64,000 nt of DNA. Source: JAPPKS01 sp963667895 (GTDB lineage Bacteria > Poribacteria > WGA-4E > PCPOR2b). The notes under the pieces are model-generated. The model did not search any database. It saw only the letters and a list, made by a program, of their open reading frames with translations, and had not been told where the DNA came from. The position numbers and the translations under genes were made by a program. The stretch spans positions 620,001 through 684,000 of the forward strand of contig OZ245030.1 of assembly GCA_965223985.1 (NCBI GenBank). The letters run 5' to 3'. Shown here piece by piece: positions 10,771 through 19,076 of the stretch; the stretch's first letter is position 1; each line of letters opens with the position of its first letter.

Positions 10771-10850
10771 GTGTTCCCCTTTCTCCGATTAACCTTTCGG
10801 AATATCTGAAAAGTGAAACTGGGTTGAAATTGGAAACGAGTTGGTTTCAT
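10767..10850 (-). CDS. 27-codon upstream ORF coupled to the enolase-superfamily gene
   Basis: ATG at 10850-10848 preceded by AAAGG at a normal distance; it codes a basic, aromatic peptide beginning MKPTRFQFQ and ending RRKGNT, and its TGA overlaps the downstream ATG as ATGA. Its ATG falls exactly where the lipoprotein ATG falls in the other copy of the promoter-leader block, so it may be a leader peptide or the stub of a replaced gene. No homologue recognised. Confidence 0.35.
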   Translation of the reverse strand: MKPTRFQFQPSFTFQIFRKVNRRKGNT

Positions 10851-10980
10851 GATTAACCTTTCGGCGTGTAAGCGGGGTATATTGGTTTACGGTTTAGAAT
10901 ACGTCGGTAAAATCGGAATGTCAAGGTATAACAAGGGGCACAGAGAAAATGCCCGCCATCGCGCAGCGCATCGGTTTCAC
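10851..10980 (-). repeat. Promoter-leader block, copy 2
   Basis: The second copy of the block described at 9285-9411. It ends at the ATG of the 27-codon upstream ORF. Confidence 0.6.
10896..10924 (-). promoter_or_regulatory. Sigma-70 promoter for the upstream ORF and enolase-superfamily gene
   Basis: On the minus strand consensus TTGACA (10924-10919), 17-base spacer, TATTCT (10901-10896). The predicted leader to the enzyme ATG is about 120 bases and holds the 27-codon ORF. Confidence 0.7.
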
Positions 10981-11128
10981 ATACAGGGACATCTTCCATC
11001 TTTCCAAAGACGTATCGAATTTGTTGATTGACGTAACCTCCTGAGTTATGATTAACTAGCACGTGTCAGTATCAGGTACAAGTTAGGTTGCATTACGTTG
11101 AGCCACAAATCGTGCCGAATTTCTTATT

Positions 11129-11245
11129 CCCGATTCGATCGGGGTAAAGGAGAATAGGCCAATGAAAACTGCAGCGTTTTTTTACCCTATTCACCTGGAT
11201 TTGATGCTGCGTTTCCACACTCAACCTGGAATATGGAAGATGTAA
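11129..11245 (+). CDS. Possible 27-codon ORF with good ribosome site behind a small hairpin
   Basis: A CCCGAT-TCG-ATCGGG hairpin (11129-11143) is followed by AAAGGAG (11146-11152) and an ORF from ATG 11162 to TAA 11245, beginning MKTAAFFYPIHLDLMLRF. The translation signal is good but the peptide is short and unrecognised. It could be the 5' stub of a deleted gene. The rest of 10981-11305 holds nothing I recognise. Confidence 0.3.
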   Translation, partial: PDSIGVKENRPMKTAAFFYPIHLDLMLRFHTQPGIWKM

Positions 11246-11305
11246 AGCACGATACGTAATGCGTAGGCTGGACTCTGATTTAATAGGGAAAAATTTGGCA
11301 TATCA

Positions 11306-12403
11306 ATGAATCAACATTTCGCAATACCGATGGATCAATCGGTACCATCCCGCTCTTTTATATTCCACGCTTCACATTTCGCACTTTACATGTTACTGTG
11401 TTTCTACTGCTTGTTCGGGTTGGGATCAATCGCTTATAGCAAAGCCGCAGAACCGAACGCGTCCCGAACGGATCAAGGTTCGAAGGAACTTGCCGATTAC
11501 CCCAATCAACTGGTGCGGGATGGAGAATTGATAATCCTCCCAGATCACGGAGTGGTTTACATCGCGGCTGACTTTCATGCGCATTGGCGTGACTTTAATC
11601 AGTGGCTTGACCGAACCAAATTAATCTCTCAAATTGAATCGGGAGCGGATGTCTACGGACTCATCCTCGGTGATGTTGTGGACCACAAACCGGACGATCC
11701 GATTTTTGAACCGTACGGTGACTCAAGGATTGTTGACAGACTGATGCAACTCCAGAAACAGCTCGGAGCATTAGGGAAGCGGTTGATTTACCTCAAAGGC
11801 AATCACGAGTTCGAAGCCGCGAATACCTATGCGATGCTCAAGAAAGGAGGAATGAACGCAGCCAACCGAGAGCAACTAATTGATGCGCTTTATCGCAGTC
11901 CGCAAGGCGGCTATTTCCAGCAATTCAATTTTATCGAACGGATGACGGATGAACAGTATAATTACTTGCTCGACCTCCCAACCATTGCCATAGGGAAAAA
12001 CGGTTTCGTTGGCGTTCACGCTGGTACTTCAGGTTCCGCTAAATGCCTTTCTAGTCTCGCACAACCAAGTTCAAAGGTACTTGGAGAATTGCTTTGGGGT
12101 CGCCCTGTTGTTGCACAGGCTGGCGGATACACGCCTGCAGAAACGGACAACTTCCTTCAACAAATCGGCGGTAGCTTGTTAATCGTTGGGCACACACCGC
12201 TGGGGTATCTTCCAAAGAAAAATGTCAAAGATGGCGTGGCGAGGTTGGGCAAACGTCAACTTGTTTTCACTACCGGTTACGGAGCATCCCCGGGCATACC
12301 GACCTATCTTGTCATCAATCTCTCCAAACGCAATGAATCGGTCGCAGAGCTGCAATATGAGGTGGAAATTCAACCGTTGTATCGGAAAATGAAGAAGAGA
12401 TAG
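11306..12403 (+). CDS. Exported calcineurin-like metallophosphoesterase
   Basis: A two-metal phosphohydrolase expected to act outside the cytoplasm on phosphoprotein or small phosphoesters. The N-terminus has a long signal sequence or anchor (about 24-45, FALYMLLCFYCLFGLGSIAYS). Catalytic motifs appear in order: D89-F-H91, GDVVD (122-126), GNHE (165-168), GVHAG and GHTPLG near residues 230-295. This set and spacing fit the Ser/Thr protein phosphatase-like branch. It is 365 residues, complete. The ATG at 11306 has no clear ribosome site; the ATG at 11330 is an alternative that keeps the signal. It lies alone, upstream of the RNase P RNA gene. Confidence 0.8.
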   Translation: MNQHFAIPMDQSVPSRSFIFHASHFALYMLLCFYCLFGLGSIAYSKAAEPNASRTDQGSKELADYPNQLVRDGELIILPDHGVVYIAADFHAHWRDFNQWLDRTKLISQIESGADVYGLILGDVVDHKPDDPIFEPYGDSRIVDRLMQLQKQLGALGKRLIYLKGNHEFEAANTYAMLKKGGMNAANREQLIDALYRSPQGGYFQQFNFIERMTDEQYNYLLDLPTIAIGKNGFVGVHAGTSGSAKCLSSLAQPSSKVLGELLWGRPVVAQAGGYTPAETDNFLQQIGGSLLIVGHTPLGYLPKKNVKDGVARLGKRQLVFTTGYGASPGIPTYLVINLSKRNESVAELQYEVEIQPLYRKMKKR

Positions 12404-12577
12404 GGCAAGATGCTAGCTCGGTTCCTGATCGATTGCCGCATCACCAAATTAAGACGGATTGCACTGTCTCGTAATGAACCTGTCGCCGCCATCATACCGT
12501 TCGACGAAACAATCCAGTGCGGACAAAGGAGACAATCCCCTCAGTCGACGCGACTCTACCGATTCCCTGTCCGCAAG

Positions 12578-12606
12578 TTGACGTGTACAAAGCGATATGT
12601 TATAAT
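12578..12606 (+). promoter_or_regulatory. Strong sigma-70 promoter of rnpB
   Basis: TTGACG at 12578-12583, 17-base spacer, perfect TATAAT at 12601-12606. The expected start (about 12613) coincides with the first base of the RNase P P1 helix. Confidence 0.85.
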
Positions 12607-12613
12607 TTAAACA

Positions 12614-12995
12614 GCTTGAGTTGGGTAGATGATCGCGTTTCGAACAACTCGGAATGAGGAAAGTCCGGGCTCCGCAGGGCGGGGTGCTGGGTAACACCCA
12701 GGAGCGGTGACGCTATGGAAAGTGCAACAGAGAGTAGACTACAACGCGCTATGCGTTGTACAGGTGAAACGGTGCGGTAAAAGCGCACCAGTCCCGGTGG
12801 TGACATCGGGAGCTAGGTAAACCCCACCTGGAGCAAGGCCAAATAGGAGGACGTATATAGGTGTGCCCGCCTAGTCCTCGGGTGTGCCGCATGAGGTTGA
12901 TGGAAACATCAATCCCAGATGAATGATCGTCACCCCGATGCGCGAAAGCAAATCAGGGAACAGAACCCGGCTTATTCCCAACTCAAGCGCTTTTT
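12614..12995 (+). ncRNA. rnpB: RNase P RNA, bacterial class A
   Basis: The catalytic RNA of RNase P, which removes the 5' leader of tRNA precursors. Terminal helix P1 is a perfect 12-bp pairing of 12614-12625 (gcttgagttggg) with 12977-12988. The conserved block GAGGAAAGTCCGGGCTCC lies near 12656-12673 and its partner ACAGAACCCGGCTTA near 12960-12974; the GGTAAACCCC element and the AGGAGG/CCTCGGG-type helices lie between. Length about 380 nt is normal. A short T-run (TTTTT) follows P1 immediately and may end transcription. Confidence 0.95.
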
Positions 12996-13165
12996 GTGAG
13001 CCCGTAATTTCTTAGTAGGCTAACAAGGATACTTTAGGTCTAGTTTACACCGATCTCCACACACTCTGTTAGGCAGGATGGACTTCCCGCTGCACGGGAT
13101 TTCGTACAGGTTTTGGCATTAAATTCAGCCATCCAAACCTCCCCAAACAGATAATCAAGAGGATT

Positions 13166-13921
13166 ATGAAACTGAGGATTGCCAACCACATTACATTACT
13201 GCTTGCATGCTCCCTATTTGTAGCCACACCGCAATCCAGCATAGGCAATCGCGATGATGCGCATTACAAAGCCGAGCGCGACAAGATGGTAGCGACACAA
13301 ATCGACCAGCACGGCGTCAGGGACGGTCGGATCGGTGTGAAGGACAGTCGAGTTTTAGACGCAATGCGGCGTGTGCCTCGCCATGAATTTGTCCGTGACG
13401 CGGACAAACCCCACGCCTACTTGGATCAACCCTTGCCGATCGGATACGATCAGACAATCTCACAACCATATATTGTCGCATACATGACCGAACTTCTGAA
13501 ACCCAAAAAAGAGCACAAAGTCCTCGAAATTGGCACAGGGTCAGGGTATCAAGCGGCGGTTTTGGGGGCGTTGGTGAAACACGTTTATACAATTGAGATT
13601 ATTAAGAAATTGGGTCAACAGGCAAAGATTCGACTCGAGCGCCTCGGGTACAAAAACGTGACGGTAAAGATTGGGGATGGCTACTACGGTTGGGAAAAAC
13701 ATGCACCATTCGACATCATTATCATTATCGTCACCGCCGCTGCAGATCACATTCCGCCGCCCCTGGTACGTCAACTCAAGCCGGGAGGGATAATGTGCGT
13801 TCCGGTCGGCGGGCGATTTCAGGTACAAACCCTGATGCTCGTGCAAAAAGAAGCCGATTGTTCTATCGTAACCAAACAGATGATGCCCGTCCGGTTTGTT
13901 CCGTTGACGGGAAAACATTAA
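13166..13921 (+). CDS. pcm: Protein-L-isoaspartate O-methyltransferase with signal peptide
   Basis: Repairs isoaspartyl residues in damaged proteins using S-adenosylmethionine. The family markers are YDQTISQPYIVAYMTELL (about 94-111), the SAM-binding glycine loop VLEIGTGSGYQAAV (119-132), and a C-terminal LKPGGIMCVPVGG strand. The first ~26 residues form an export signal (LLLACSLFVATPQSS), as in periplasmic PIMTs of some Gram-negative bacteria; how SAM would reach it there is unclear. A start downstream of the signal would also give a full catalytic domain, but AGAGG precedes the ATG at 13166. It is 251 residues. It precedes the deoxyhypusine-synthase-like gene by 74 bases, possibly one unit. 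Confidence 0.9.
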   Translation: MKLRIANHITLLLACSLFVATPQSSIGNRDDAHYKAERDKMVATQIDQHGVRDGRIGVKDSRVLDAMRRVPRHEFVRDADKPHAYLDQPLPIGYDQTISQPYIVAYMTELLKPKKEHKVLEIGTGSGYQAAVLGALVKHVYTIEIIKKLGQQAKIRLERLGYKNVTVKIGDGYYGWEKHAPFDIIIIIVTAAADHIPPPLVRQLKPGGIMCVPVGGRFQVQTLMLVQKEADCSIVTKQMMPVRFVPLTGKH

Positions 13922-13995
13922 TGCTTGCAGAGGTATTTTGAATAGGAAAACAGAGTTTTGAAAATTGAAACGTCAGATTCCTACCCTAATGCTCA

Positions 13996-14976
13996 ATGAA
14001 AAAGAAGAGGAATTGGAAACCTGTTAATCTGGACAAGGTGAAGACCTATTCCATTCGCGATCGAATCAACAAAGTGTCAGTCCGCGATTTTGCCGCTCCG
14101 CTTTCAGCGCACACAGGGATAGGGGAATATTTATCATGCTTGCCCAAAATCCTTAAAGCAGCGGATCTCCTGAAACTAGTAGATCTAATCGCTTCAGCCT
14201 ATCAACGGCAAAAGCCAATCATCGTCATGGCGGGCGGACATGTGGTCAAGTGTGGGTTGAGCACAGTTCTAATCGATTTGATGGAGCGCGGTGTCATCAC
14301 TGCCCTTGTATTCAACGGTGCAACTAGCATCCACGATTTTGAAATTGCTCTCATCGGTGAAACATCCGAGGATGTTGGTGAATACCTTCAAACCGGACAG
14401 TTTGGCATGGTCGAAGAAACAGGGCGTTTTATGAATGAAGCGATTTGTGACGCAGTTGCCAAAGGCATCGGAATGGGGGAAAGTCTGGGAAGAAAATTGA
14501 TCGAGCTAGATGCTCCATATCAGGATAAGAGTCTCCTCATCGCTGGTTGCCGACTCGGCATTCCCATTACAGTCCATGTTGCAATTGGGACGGACATCAT
14601 TCATCAACACCCGTTGGCAAATGGTGCAGCAATCGGGGAGACCAGCTTCACCGATTTTCGTACACTCACAGCGGTCGTCGCTGAACTCGGGGACGGCGGT
14701 GTAACCCTGAACCTCGGTTCTGCAGTGATATTGCCGGAGGTGTTTCTCAAGGCGTTAACAATCGCGCGCAATCTGGGAAATCAGGTCACCCATTTCACGA
14801 CTGCGAATTTCGACATGATTCAGCAGTATCGTCCATTAGAAAACGTCGTCAAACGCCCAACAAACATCGGCGGAAAGGGGTATACCTTTACCGGACACCA
14901 CGAAATCATGATTCCGCTTTTGGCGAGCGCCATTGTTGAAAGAATAGAAGAAAGCGCAGAACGGTTACGGACTTAA
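13996..14976 (+). CDS. Deoxyhypusine synthase-like protein
   Basis: 326 residues with a single Rossmann-type domain in the deoxyhypusine/homospermidine synthase family. Visible family features: an early active-site-like stretch PLSAHTGIGEYLSC, the GGHVVKCG strand and LVFNGATSIHDFEIALIGETSEDV (about 105-130), and a late GIPITVHVAIGTDIIHQHP segment. True DHS transfers an aminobutyl group from spermidine to a lysine of eIF5A; bacteria lack eIF5A, so the reaction here is unknown and may concern polyamines. A spermidine-type ABC ATPase is encoded at 39613 but is far away. The start at 13996 is chosen by the continuous basic N-terminus; no strong ribosome site. Confidence 0.6.
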   Translation: MKKKRNWKPVNLDKVKTYSIRDRINKVSVRDFAAPLSAHTGIGEYLSCLPKILKAADLLKLVDLIASAYQRQKPIIVMAGGHVVKCGLSTVLIDLMERGVITALVFNGATSIHDFEIALIGETSEDVGEYLQTGQFGMVEETGRFMNEAICDAVAKGIGMGESLGRKLIELDAPYQDKSLLIAGCRLGIPITVHVAIGTDIIHQHPLANGAAIGETSFTDFRTLTAVVAELGDGGVTLNLGSAVILPEVFLKALTIARNLGNQVTHFTTANFDMIQQYRPLENVVKRPTNIGGKGYTFTGHHEIMIPLLASAIVERIEESAERLRT

Positions 14977-15072
14977 GTCTCAACCGTTGAATGCGACGCC
15001 GTTAAACCCAAGTATTGAGGCATTACAATCGTGCCTGTACAACGCTGAAATACGATAAAAGGACGAGCGGCA

Positions 15073-15137
15073 TCAGTAAAGTTCAAACCATCTCGGACGC
15101 ACGACTACCCCTCCGTCGATAACCACAGCTTGATTAC
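15073..15137 (-). pseudogene. C-terminal relic of a short-chain dehydrogenase
   Basis: Directly after the zinc dehydrogenase stop codon, in another frame of the same strand, the sequence reads NQAVVIDGGVVVRPRWFELY then TGA. The V-I-D-G-G pattern near the very end is the usual last strand of classical SDR proteins. Only about 20 codons remain and the rest of the SDR is absent. It suggests a deletion that joined the two genes. Confidence 0.4.
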
Positions 15138-16189
15138 TCCGCTTGAGCGTGGACAGCAATCTTTATAACCGTTTCATTACCTAGCCGATACTTGCCATCT
15201 AACGCATCAAAACCTTCACGGACGCGGGAAAGCGGCAGTTTGTGGCTCACCATGTCAGCGAAGGGAAACTCGTTTTTCTCAAGAATCGGGAGCCCGCGCA
15301 CAAAATGCTCATCTCGGCTGCCCCAGATAGCCTCTAAACGGACATTATTAACCATCAGCAATTGGTTCGGATTGAAGTCAATCGAGCCGATATCGACAAA
15401 GTGGCCCACTTCACAAAACGTGCCGCTGTGCTTAACGTAGCCCAATCCTTCAGGAATCGCTGGTAGAAATCCTGCACACTCAAAGACAACATCCGCGCCG
15501 GCGTTTTTGGGCGTATGTGATTTGACTAGCTCGGTACGTTCCGCCACGGACGTTACCTTCTCAATGTCAACAGTTACATCAGCACCCATTCGACTTGCAA
15601 GTTCGAGCCGCTCTGCGGGACCGCCAACCATAATCAGCTTCGCAGCGCCGCTAACCTTTGCACAAACCAACGTCACCAACCCTATCGCGCCAGAACCTTG
15701 AACCACAACCGTATCTCCAATCTGCAGGTTGGCGCGCATCACGGCATGTACGCCAATGGTGAATGGCTCCGTCATCACAGCTACTTCCGGCAGGACATCT
15801 GTTTTGATGAAACAGGTATGCGGAAAACAGAGGTAAATGTAATCGGCGAACCCGCCGCGAAAATGCGGGGGTTTATCGGGATTATATTGGAAACCGTACC
15901 CGCCGTAGTCCGTTCCCGGTGCGAATATGACGCGATCGCCTTCGCGAATGGGATTGCCGACGTAGTCTGTCTTTATGCCCTTTCCAATCGCCTCGACTAT
16001 CCCTACATTTTCATGCCCCAGTAAGACTTCTTCGTCGAACCCTTTCTGCCAGTTGTGCAGGTCTGTTCCACAGATGCCCGCCAATTCCTGACGCAGTAGA
16101 ACGGTATCCGGTTCCGGATCTGGCACAGGATACTCACGCACTTCGAAATCTTGTCCTTGTGCAATAACTGCTCTGCCTGTTCGCCCCAT
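15134..16189 (-). CDS. Zinc-dependent medium-chain alcohol/polyol dehydrogenase
   Basis: An MDR-family NAD(P)-dependent dehydrogenase. The GroES-like domain shows the catalytic zinc site CGTDLHNW and GHENVGIVEAIG (Cys and His-Glu ligands); the Rossmann domain has VVVQGSGAIGLVTLVCAK. Structural zinc cysteines are not obvious (YGGYGFQYNP replaces the usual four-Cys loop), which suggests only the catalytic zinc. The start at 16189 is preferred over the ATG 54 bases upstream because AAGGAG stands directly before it and the family begins here (351 residues). A TATTAT -10-like box lies at 16232-16227. Substrate unknown; likely a sugar alcohol or related metabolite. Confidence 0.85.
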   Translation of the reverse strand: MGRTGRAVIAQGQDFEVREYPVPDPEPDTVLLRQELAGICGTDLHNWQKGFDEEVLLGHENVGIVEAIGKGIKTDYVGNPIREGDRVIFAPGTDYGGYGFQYNPDKPPHFRGGFADYIYLCFPHTCFIKTDVLPEVAVMTEPFTIGVHAVMRANLQIGDTVVVQGSGAIGLVTLVCAKVSGAAKLIMVGGPAERLELASRMGADVTVDIEKVTSVAERTELVKSHTPKNAGADVVFECAGFLPAIPEGLGYVKHSGTFCEVGHFVDIGSIDFNPNQLLMVNNVRLEAIWGSRDEHFVRGLPILEKNEFPFADMVSHKLPLSRVREGFDALDGKYRLGNETVIKIAVHAQAE

Positions 16190-16365
16190 TATATTTTCTC
16201 CTTGTTGCATGCACCTGAAAAGGTTTATAATACGTAACGACACTTACAATTATACTCGAAATCTACCTCCCGAATCAACGAAAAAAGCCGGGCTAGTAAT
16301 TCGCAATCAATCATAACAGCAGTTGACAGAGGTCAGTAAATCACTAGTCGCTGTTCATCCCAAAT

Positions 16366-17373
16366 GTGAATCACCACATGAAATCAAAACACAAATCTGG
16401 AAAAGCGGTTGCCGTTTCAATTATTTTACATATCATCGCCGGTATTGTTGGATTCTTTTTCTGGCCTACCTCTGAACTGTCGTTGGATGAAGGGGCAGTG
16501 AGCGCTGTGTTAATGAAGATCGAAAAGCAGAGGATTAAACGGATCAATCGACCTAAAAGGGCTCGGATTCAAAAAGTCGCCGAAACAAACCGTACAACGA
16601 ACCAACCGAACTTGAAAATCCTGACAAGTAACGCCCCGGTGACTCAGCGAGGGGTAGTTTCAGCAGCGACACCCACAAAGTTAAGTGACGTCGGTTCACT
16701 AGATTTCAGCGGCGACAACTTAACCTCCAACTTCGTGAGAATTGCGCCAGGCATGCACGAAGCGGTGAAATCGCCCGTAAAGACAGAGTCGGTTGAGGAA
16801 GAGCGTACAAAAAGCCGCTTGGTGAAATTCATTGAGAGGCAAGCAGATTCTCAACAGATTCTCTACTGTGTGGATCTCTCATCGAGCATGCTTGGATTAA
16901 ATCCGCGAAAACTACAGAAGATTATTGCCATTTTGCAGGATTCGCTGACATTTCTTGAGCCGCATGATCAGTTTAACATCATGACGTTCAGTAGCGAAGT
17001 CGAATTTTATCAGCCCAATTTCATCCCTGTCAATGATGACAATGTCTCCAGTGCGGTCGTGTACCTCAATGCCGCGAAACCCGAGAAAAGCTCGCGCTAT
17101 GCTGACAAGGACATGTTTGAAGCGCTTCAGGAGGCGAAAAAAGGGCAACCGACAATTATCGTTCTGTTCAGTGACGGCATTTTGACCTCAGGCTTCCCAG
17201 ATGTGAAGGCAGTCAAGAAACATATTGCCGTCAAGACAAAAATATTTGCAATGGCAACGGAAATGGCTGAAGATTTCCCCGGTGCGGTGTTGTTAAAAAT
17301 GCTCGCGGACGCCAGCAGCGGCGAATTTTGGCTTGTTGAAGGTTTGCAGGTTTTTCTGCCTTTCAAAGGATGA
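16366..17373 (+). CDS. Membrane-anchored von Willebrand factor A domain protein
   Basis: 335 residues: a short cytoplasmic basic start, one membrane helix (about 14-33), a basic/low-complexity linker, then a VWA domain from residue ~163. The metal-ion site DLSSS (D170, S172, S174) is intact, and IIVLFSDG marks the later Asp. VWA domains of this kind bind protein partners outside the membrane. N-terminal layout resembles that of the DUF4159 protein at 5242-6531, which is often a partner of VWA genes, but the two are not adjacent here. Ends 19 bases before the next gene's ATG, so probably co-transcribed with it, though a functional link is not evident. Confidence 0.8.
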   Translation: MNHHMKSKHKSGKAVAVSIILHIIAGIVGFFFWPTSELSLDEGAVSAVLMKIEKQRIKRINRPKRARIQKVAETNRTTNQPNLKILTSNAPVTQRGVVSAATPTKLSDVGSLDFSGDNLTSNFVRIAPGMHEAVKSPVKTESVEEERTKSRLVKFIERQADSQQILYCVDLSSSMLGLNPRKLQKIIAILQDSLTFLEPHDQFNIMTFSSEVEFYQPNFIPVNDDNVSSAVVYLNAAKPEKSSRYADKDMFEALQEAKKGQPTIIVLFSDGILTSGFPDVKAVKKHIAVKTKIFAMATEMAEDFPGAVLLKMLADASSGEFWLVEGLQVFLPFKG

Positions 17374-17392
17374 ATCAACTACGGAGCCTTAC

Positions 17393-18418
17393 ATGCAGGG
17401 ATACAGAGTAACGTTCACAGCAGCGTTACATGCGGTTTTGGAAACTTTCGAACTTGATGAGGAGCTTGGTAACAGTCAGGTTCTTGTAAGAACCGTGCAT
17501 TCCATTATCAGTGCCGGTACAGAAGGATCTCACTATTCCGGCCTAGAGGCAGAACATCCTGGTCTAGGAGATCATCCCTTTACCTATCCAATGCAAACGG
17601 GGTATGGTAACTACGGCGAGATTATCGCCTTGGGCGGGAATTGTCGTGACCTTCGTGTGGGGGATCGCGTCTTAAGTTTTTCCAATCATGCCTCCCATGT
17701 CAAAGTGGATGCACAGCGGTTTTGCCTTAAAACGCCACCCAAACTTGAAGGGGAAAAAGCCGTTTTCACACGAATGGCAGGAGTGGCAATCACTGCACTG
17801 CGTTCAGCATCTGTTTCACCGGGGGACAAAGTGCTCGTCATCGGACTCGGTCTAGTGGGAAATTTCGCAGCGCAGCTTTTCAGGCTTGCCGGAGCAGAAG
17901 TAATGGGAGTCGATCTGTCAGATTTTCGGATACAGGTTGCCGAGCAGTGCGGCATACCGAACGCGGTCAATCCCGGTGCAACTCCAATAGAACAAGCCGT
18001 GATGGATTGGACGGATGGCTGTGGCGCAGATATCAGCGTTGAAGCCATAGGCAAGTCCGATCTCGTTGCGCAGGCGGTTCAGATGACTCGCCGAAAGGGA
18101 GAGGTCATCCTACTAGGAAGCCCCCGTGCGCGAGTCTCGGTGGATGTCACCCCCATGTTGAGCCGAATTCACTTGCAGGGCATTCGGATGATAGGCGCGC
18201 TCGAATGGCTTTATTCAATCCCTGAGACCGATGTTTCAAAGGACAGTATCACGCGGAACTATCAGCAAATTCTCGGTTGGATTGCATCAGATAATCTCAA
18301 GACGGAACCGTTGTTGACGCACCTGCTTTCGCCCAAAGCGTGCCAAGATGCCTACCTAGGTCTGCACGAGCGCAAGAATTCCTATCTAGGAGTTGTATTC
18401 GATTGGAGTCAGCTCTAG
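17393..18418 (+). CDS. Zinc-binding-type MDR dehydrogenase
   Basis: An alcohol-dehydrogenase-like protein, 341 residues. It carries SIISAGTEGSHYSG in place of a zinc-binding Cys loop, then GYGNYGEIIALG, and a Rossmann core VLVIGLGLVGNFAAQLFR. This SAGTE type is common in bi-domain oxidoreductases and in sugar-modifying dehydrogenases and may not hold a catalytic zinc. The ATG at 17393 with GGAG 10 bases upstream is preferred; the longer frame overlaps the VWA gene. Followed at 15 bases by thiE, so the genes likely share a transcript; nothing indicates a role in thiamine synthesis. Confidence 0.8.
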   Translation: MQGYRVTFTAALHAVLETFELDEELGNSQVLVRTVHSIISAGTEGSHYSGLEAEHPGLGDHPFTYPMQTGYGNYGEIIALGGNCRDLRVGDRVLSFSNHASHVKVDAQRFCLKTPPKLEGEKAVFTRMAGVAITALRSASVSPGDKVLVIGLGLVGNFAAQLFRLAGAEVMGVDLSDFRIQVAEQCGIPNAVNPGATPIEQAVMDWTDGCGADISVEAIGKSDLVAQAVQMTRRKGEVILLGSPRARVSVDVTPMLSRIHLQGIRMIGALEWLYSIPETDVSKDSITRNYQQILGWIASDNLKTEPLLTHLLSPKACQDAYLGLHERKNSYLGVVFDWSQL

Positions 18419-18432
18419 AGCCGGTTTGAGAA

Positions 18433-19074
18433 GTGATACCATTCAAGCTGTACATCATCACCGACAGAGTACGCTGTTCGCCACGTCCAGTGTATGACGT
18501 TATCCATAATCTCCTAGACGTGGGAGCATATGCAATTCAACTCCGCGAAAAAGACCTGAGCGATGCTGATTTCATCAACTTGGGGGAACCTATCGTCAAG
18601 CTTTGTCGTGCCTATACCGCTCAACTGTTCATGAACTCGCGCGTTGCAATTGCCGCGGAACTTGGCGCTGATGGAGTCCACTTGCCGGCGGACTCAGCGC
18701 CCGTTGGGGAAGTCATCCAGCAGGCGGATAGCCGCCTCATCGTAGGTTGTTCGGTCCACAGCCAACATGAGGCGAAGGCGAGGGAATTGGAGGGTGCGGA
18801 TTTTTTAACTTATAGCCCCATCTACCTGACAGCAAGTAAACCTGGATACGGACCGGCTGTTGGCTTAGAAAACCTTCAAAAGGTTGCAGAGCGCGTAGAA
18901 ATCCCCGTTTTCGCATTGGGAGGTGTAACGCCCGAACGAGTTCCGGTGTGTATAGATGCTGGAGCGCATGGGGTTGCGGTAATGTCTAGTGTCATGTCCA
19001 GTGAAACCGGGATTCAGAACGCAAAAGTATATTTGCAGCAGCTCGGTCGTGTTAAAGATAGAGTGGGCTCTTAG
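18433..19074 (+). CDS. thiE: Thiamine-phosphate synthase
   Basis: Joins the hydroxymethylpyrimidine pyrophosphate and thiazole phosphate halves into thiamine monophosphate in the cytoplasm. Family motifs: IQLREKDLSD (substrate phosphate-binding strand), LGADGVHLP, VGCSVHSQHEA, and TASKPGYGPAVGL followed by ALGGV and GVAVMSSVM. The usual INDR is FMNSRVAIA here. TenI-type homologues share much of this, but the neighbouring thiD supports ThiE. It begins with GTG at 18433 and has a weak ribosome site; 213 residues is normal. No TPP riboswitch is present in front of it: only 14 bases separate it from the upstream gene. Confidence 0.85.
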   Translation: MIPFKLYIITDRVRCSPRPVYDVIHNLLDVGAYAIQLREKDLSDADFINLGEPIVKLCRAYTAQLFMNSRVAIAAELGADGVHLPADSAPVGEVIQQADSRLIVGCSVHSQHEAKARELEGADFLTYSPIYLTASKPGYGPAVGLENLQKVAERVEIPVFALGGVTPERVPVCIDAGAHGVAVMSSVMSSETGIQNAKVYLQQLGRVKDRVGS

Positions 19075-19076
19075 CG

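Noticed and set aside
10849..11062. Short frames on both strands over the promoter-leader cassette
   Set aside because: They are explained by the duplicated promoter block; similar frames are absent in the sister copy.
12410..12610. A 66-codon plus-strand frame between the phosphoesterase and rnpB
   Set aside because: It runs into the rnpB promoter, has no motif, and its composition looks non-coding.
18419..18432. A TPP riboswitch before thiE
   Set aside because: Only 14 bases lie between the upstream stop and the thiE start, and no THI-box motif is visible upstream within the preceding gene.
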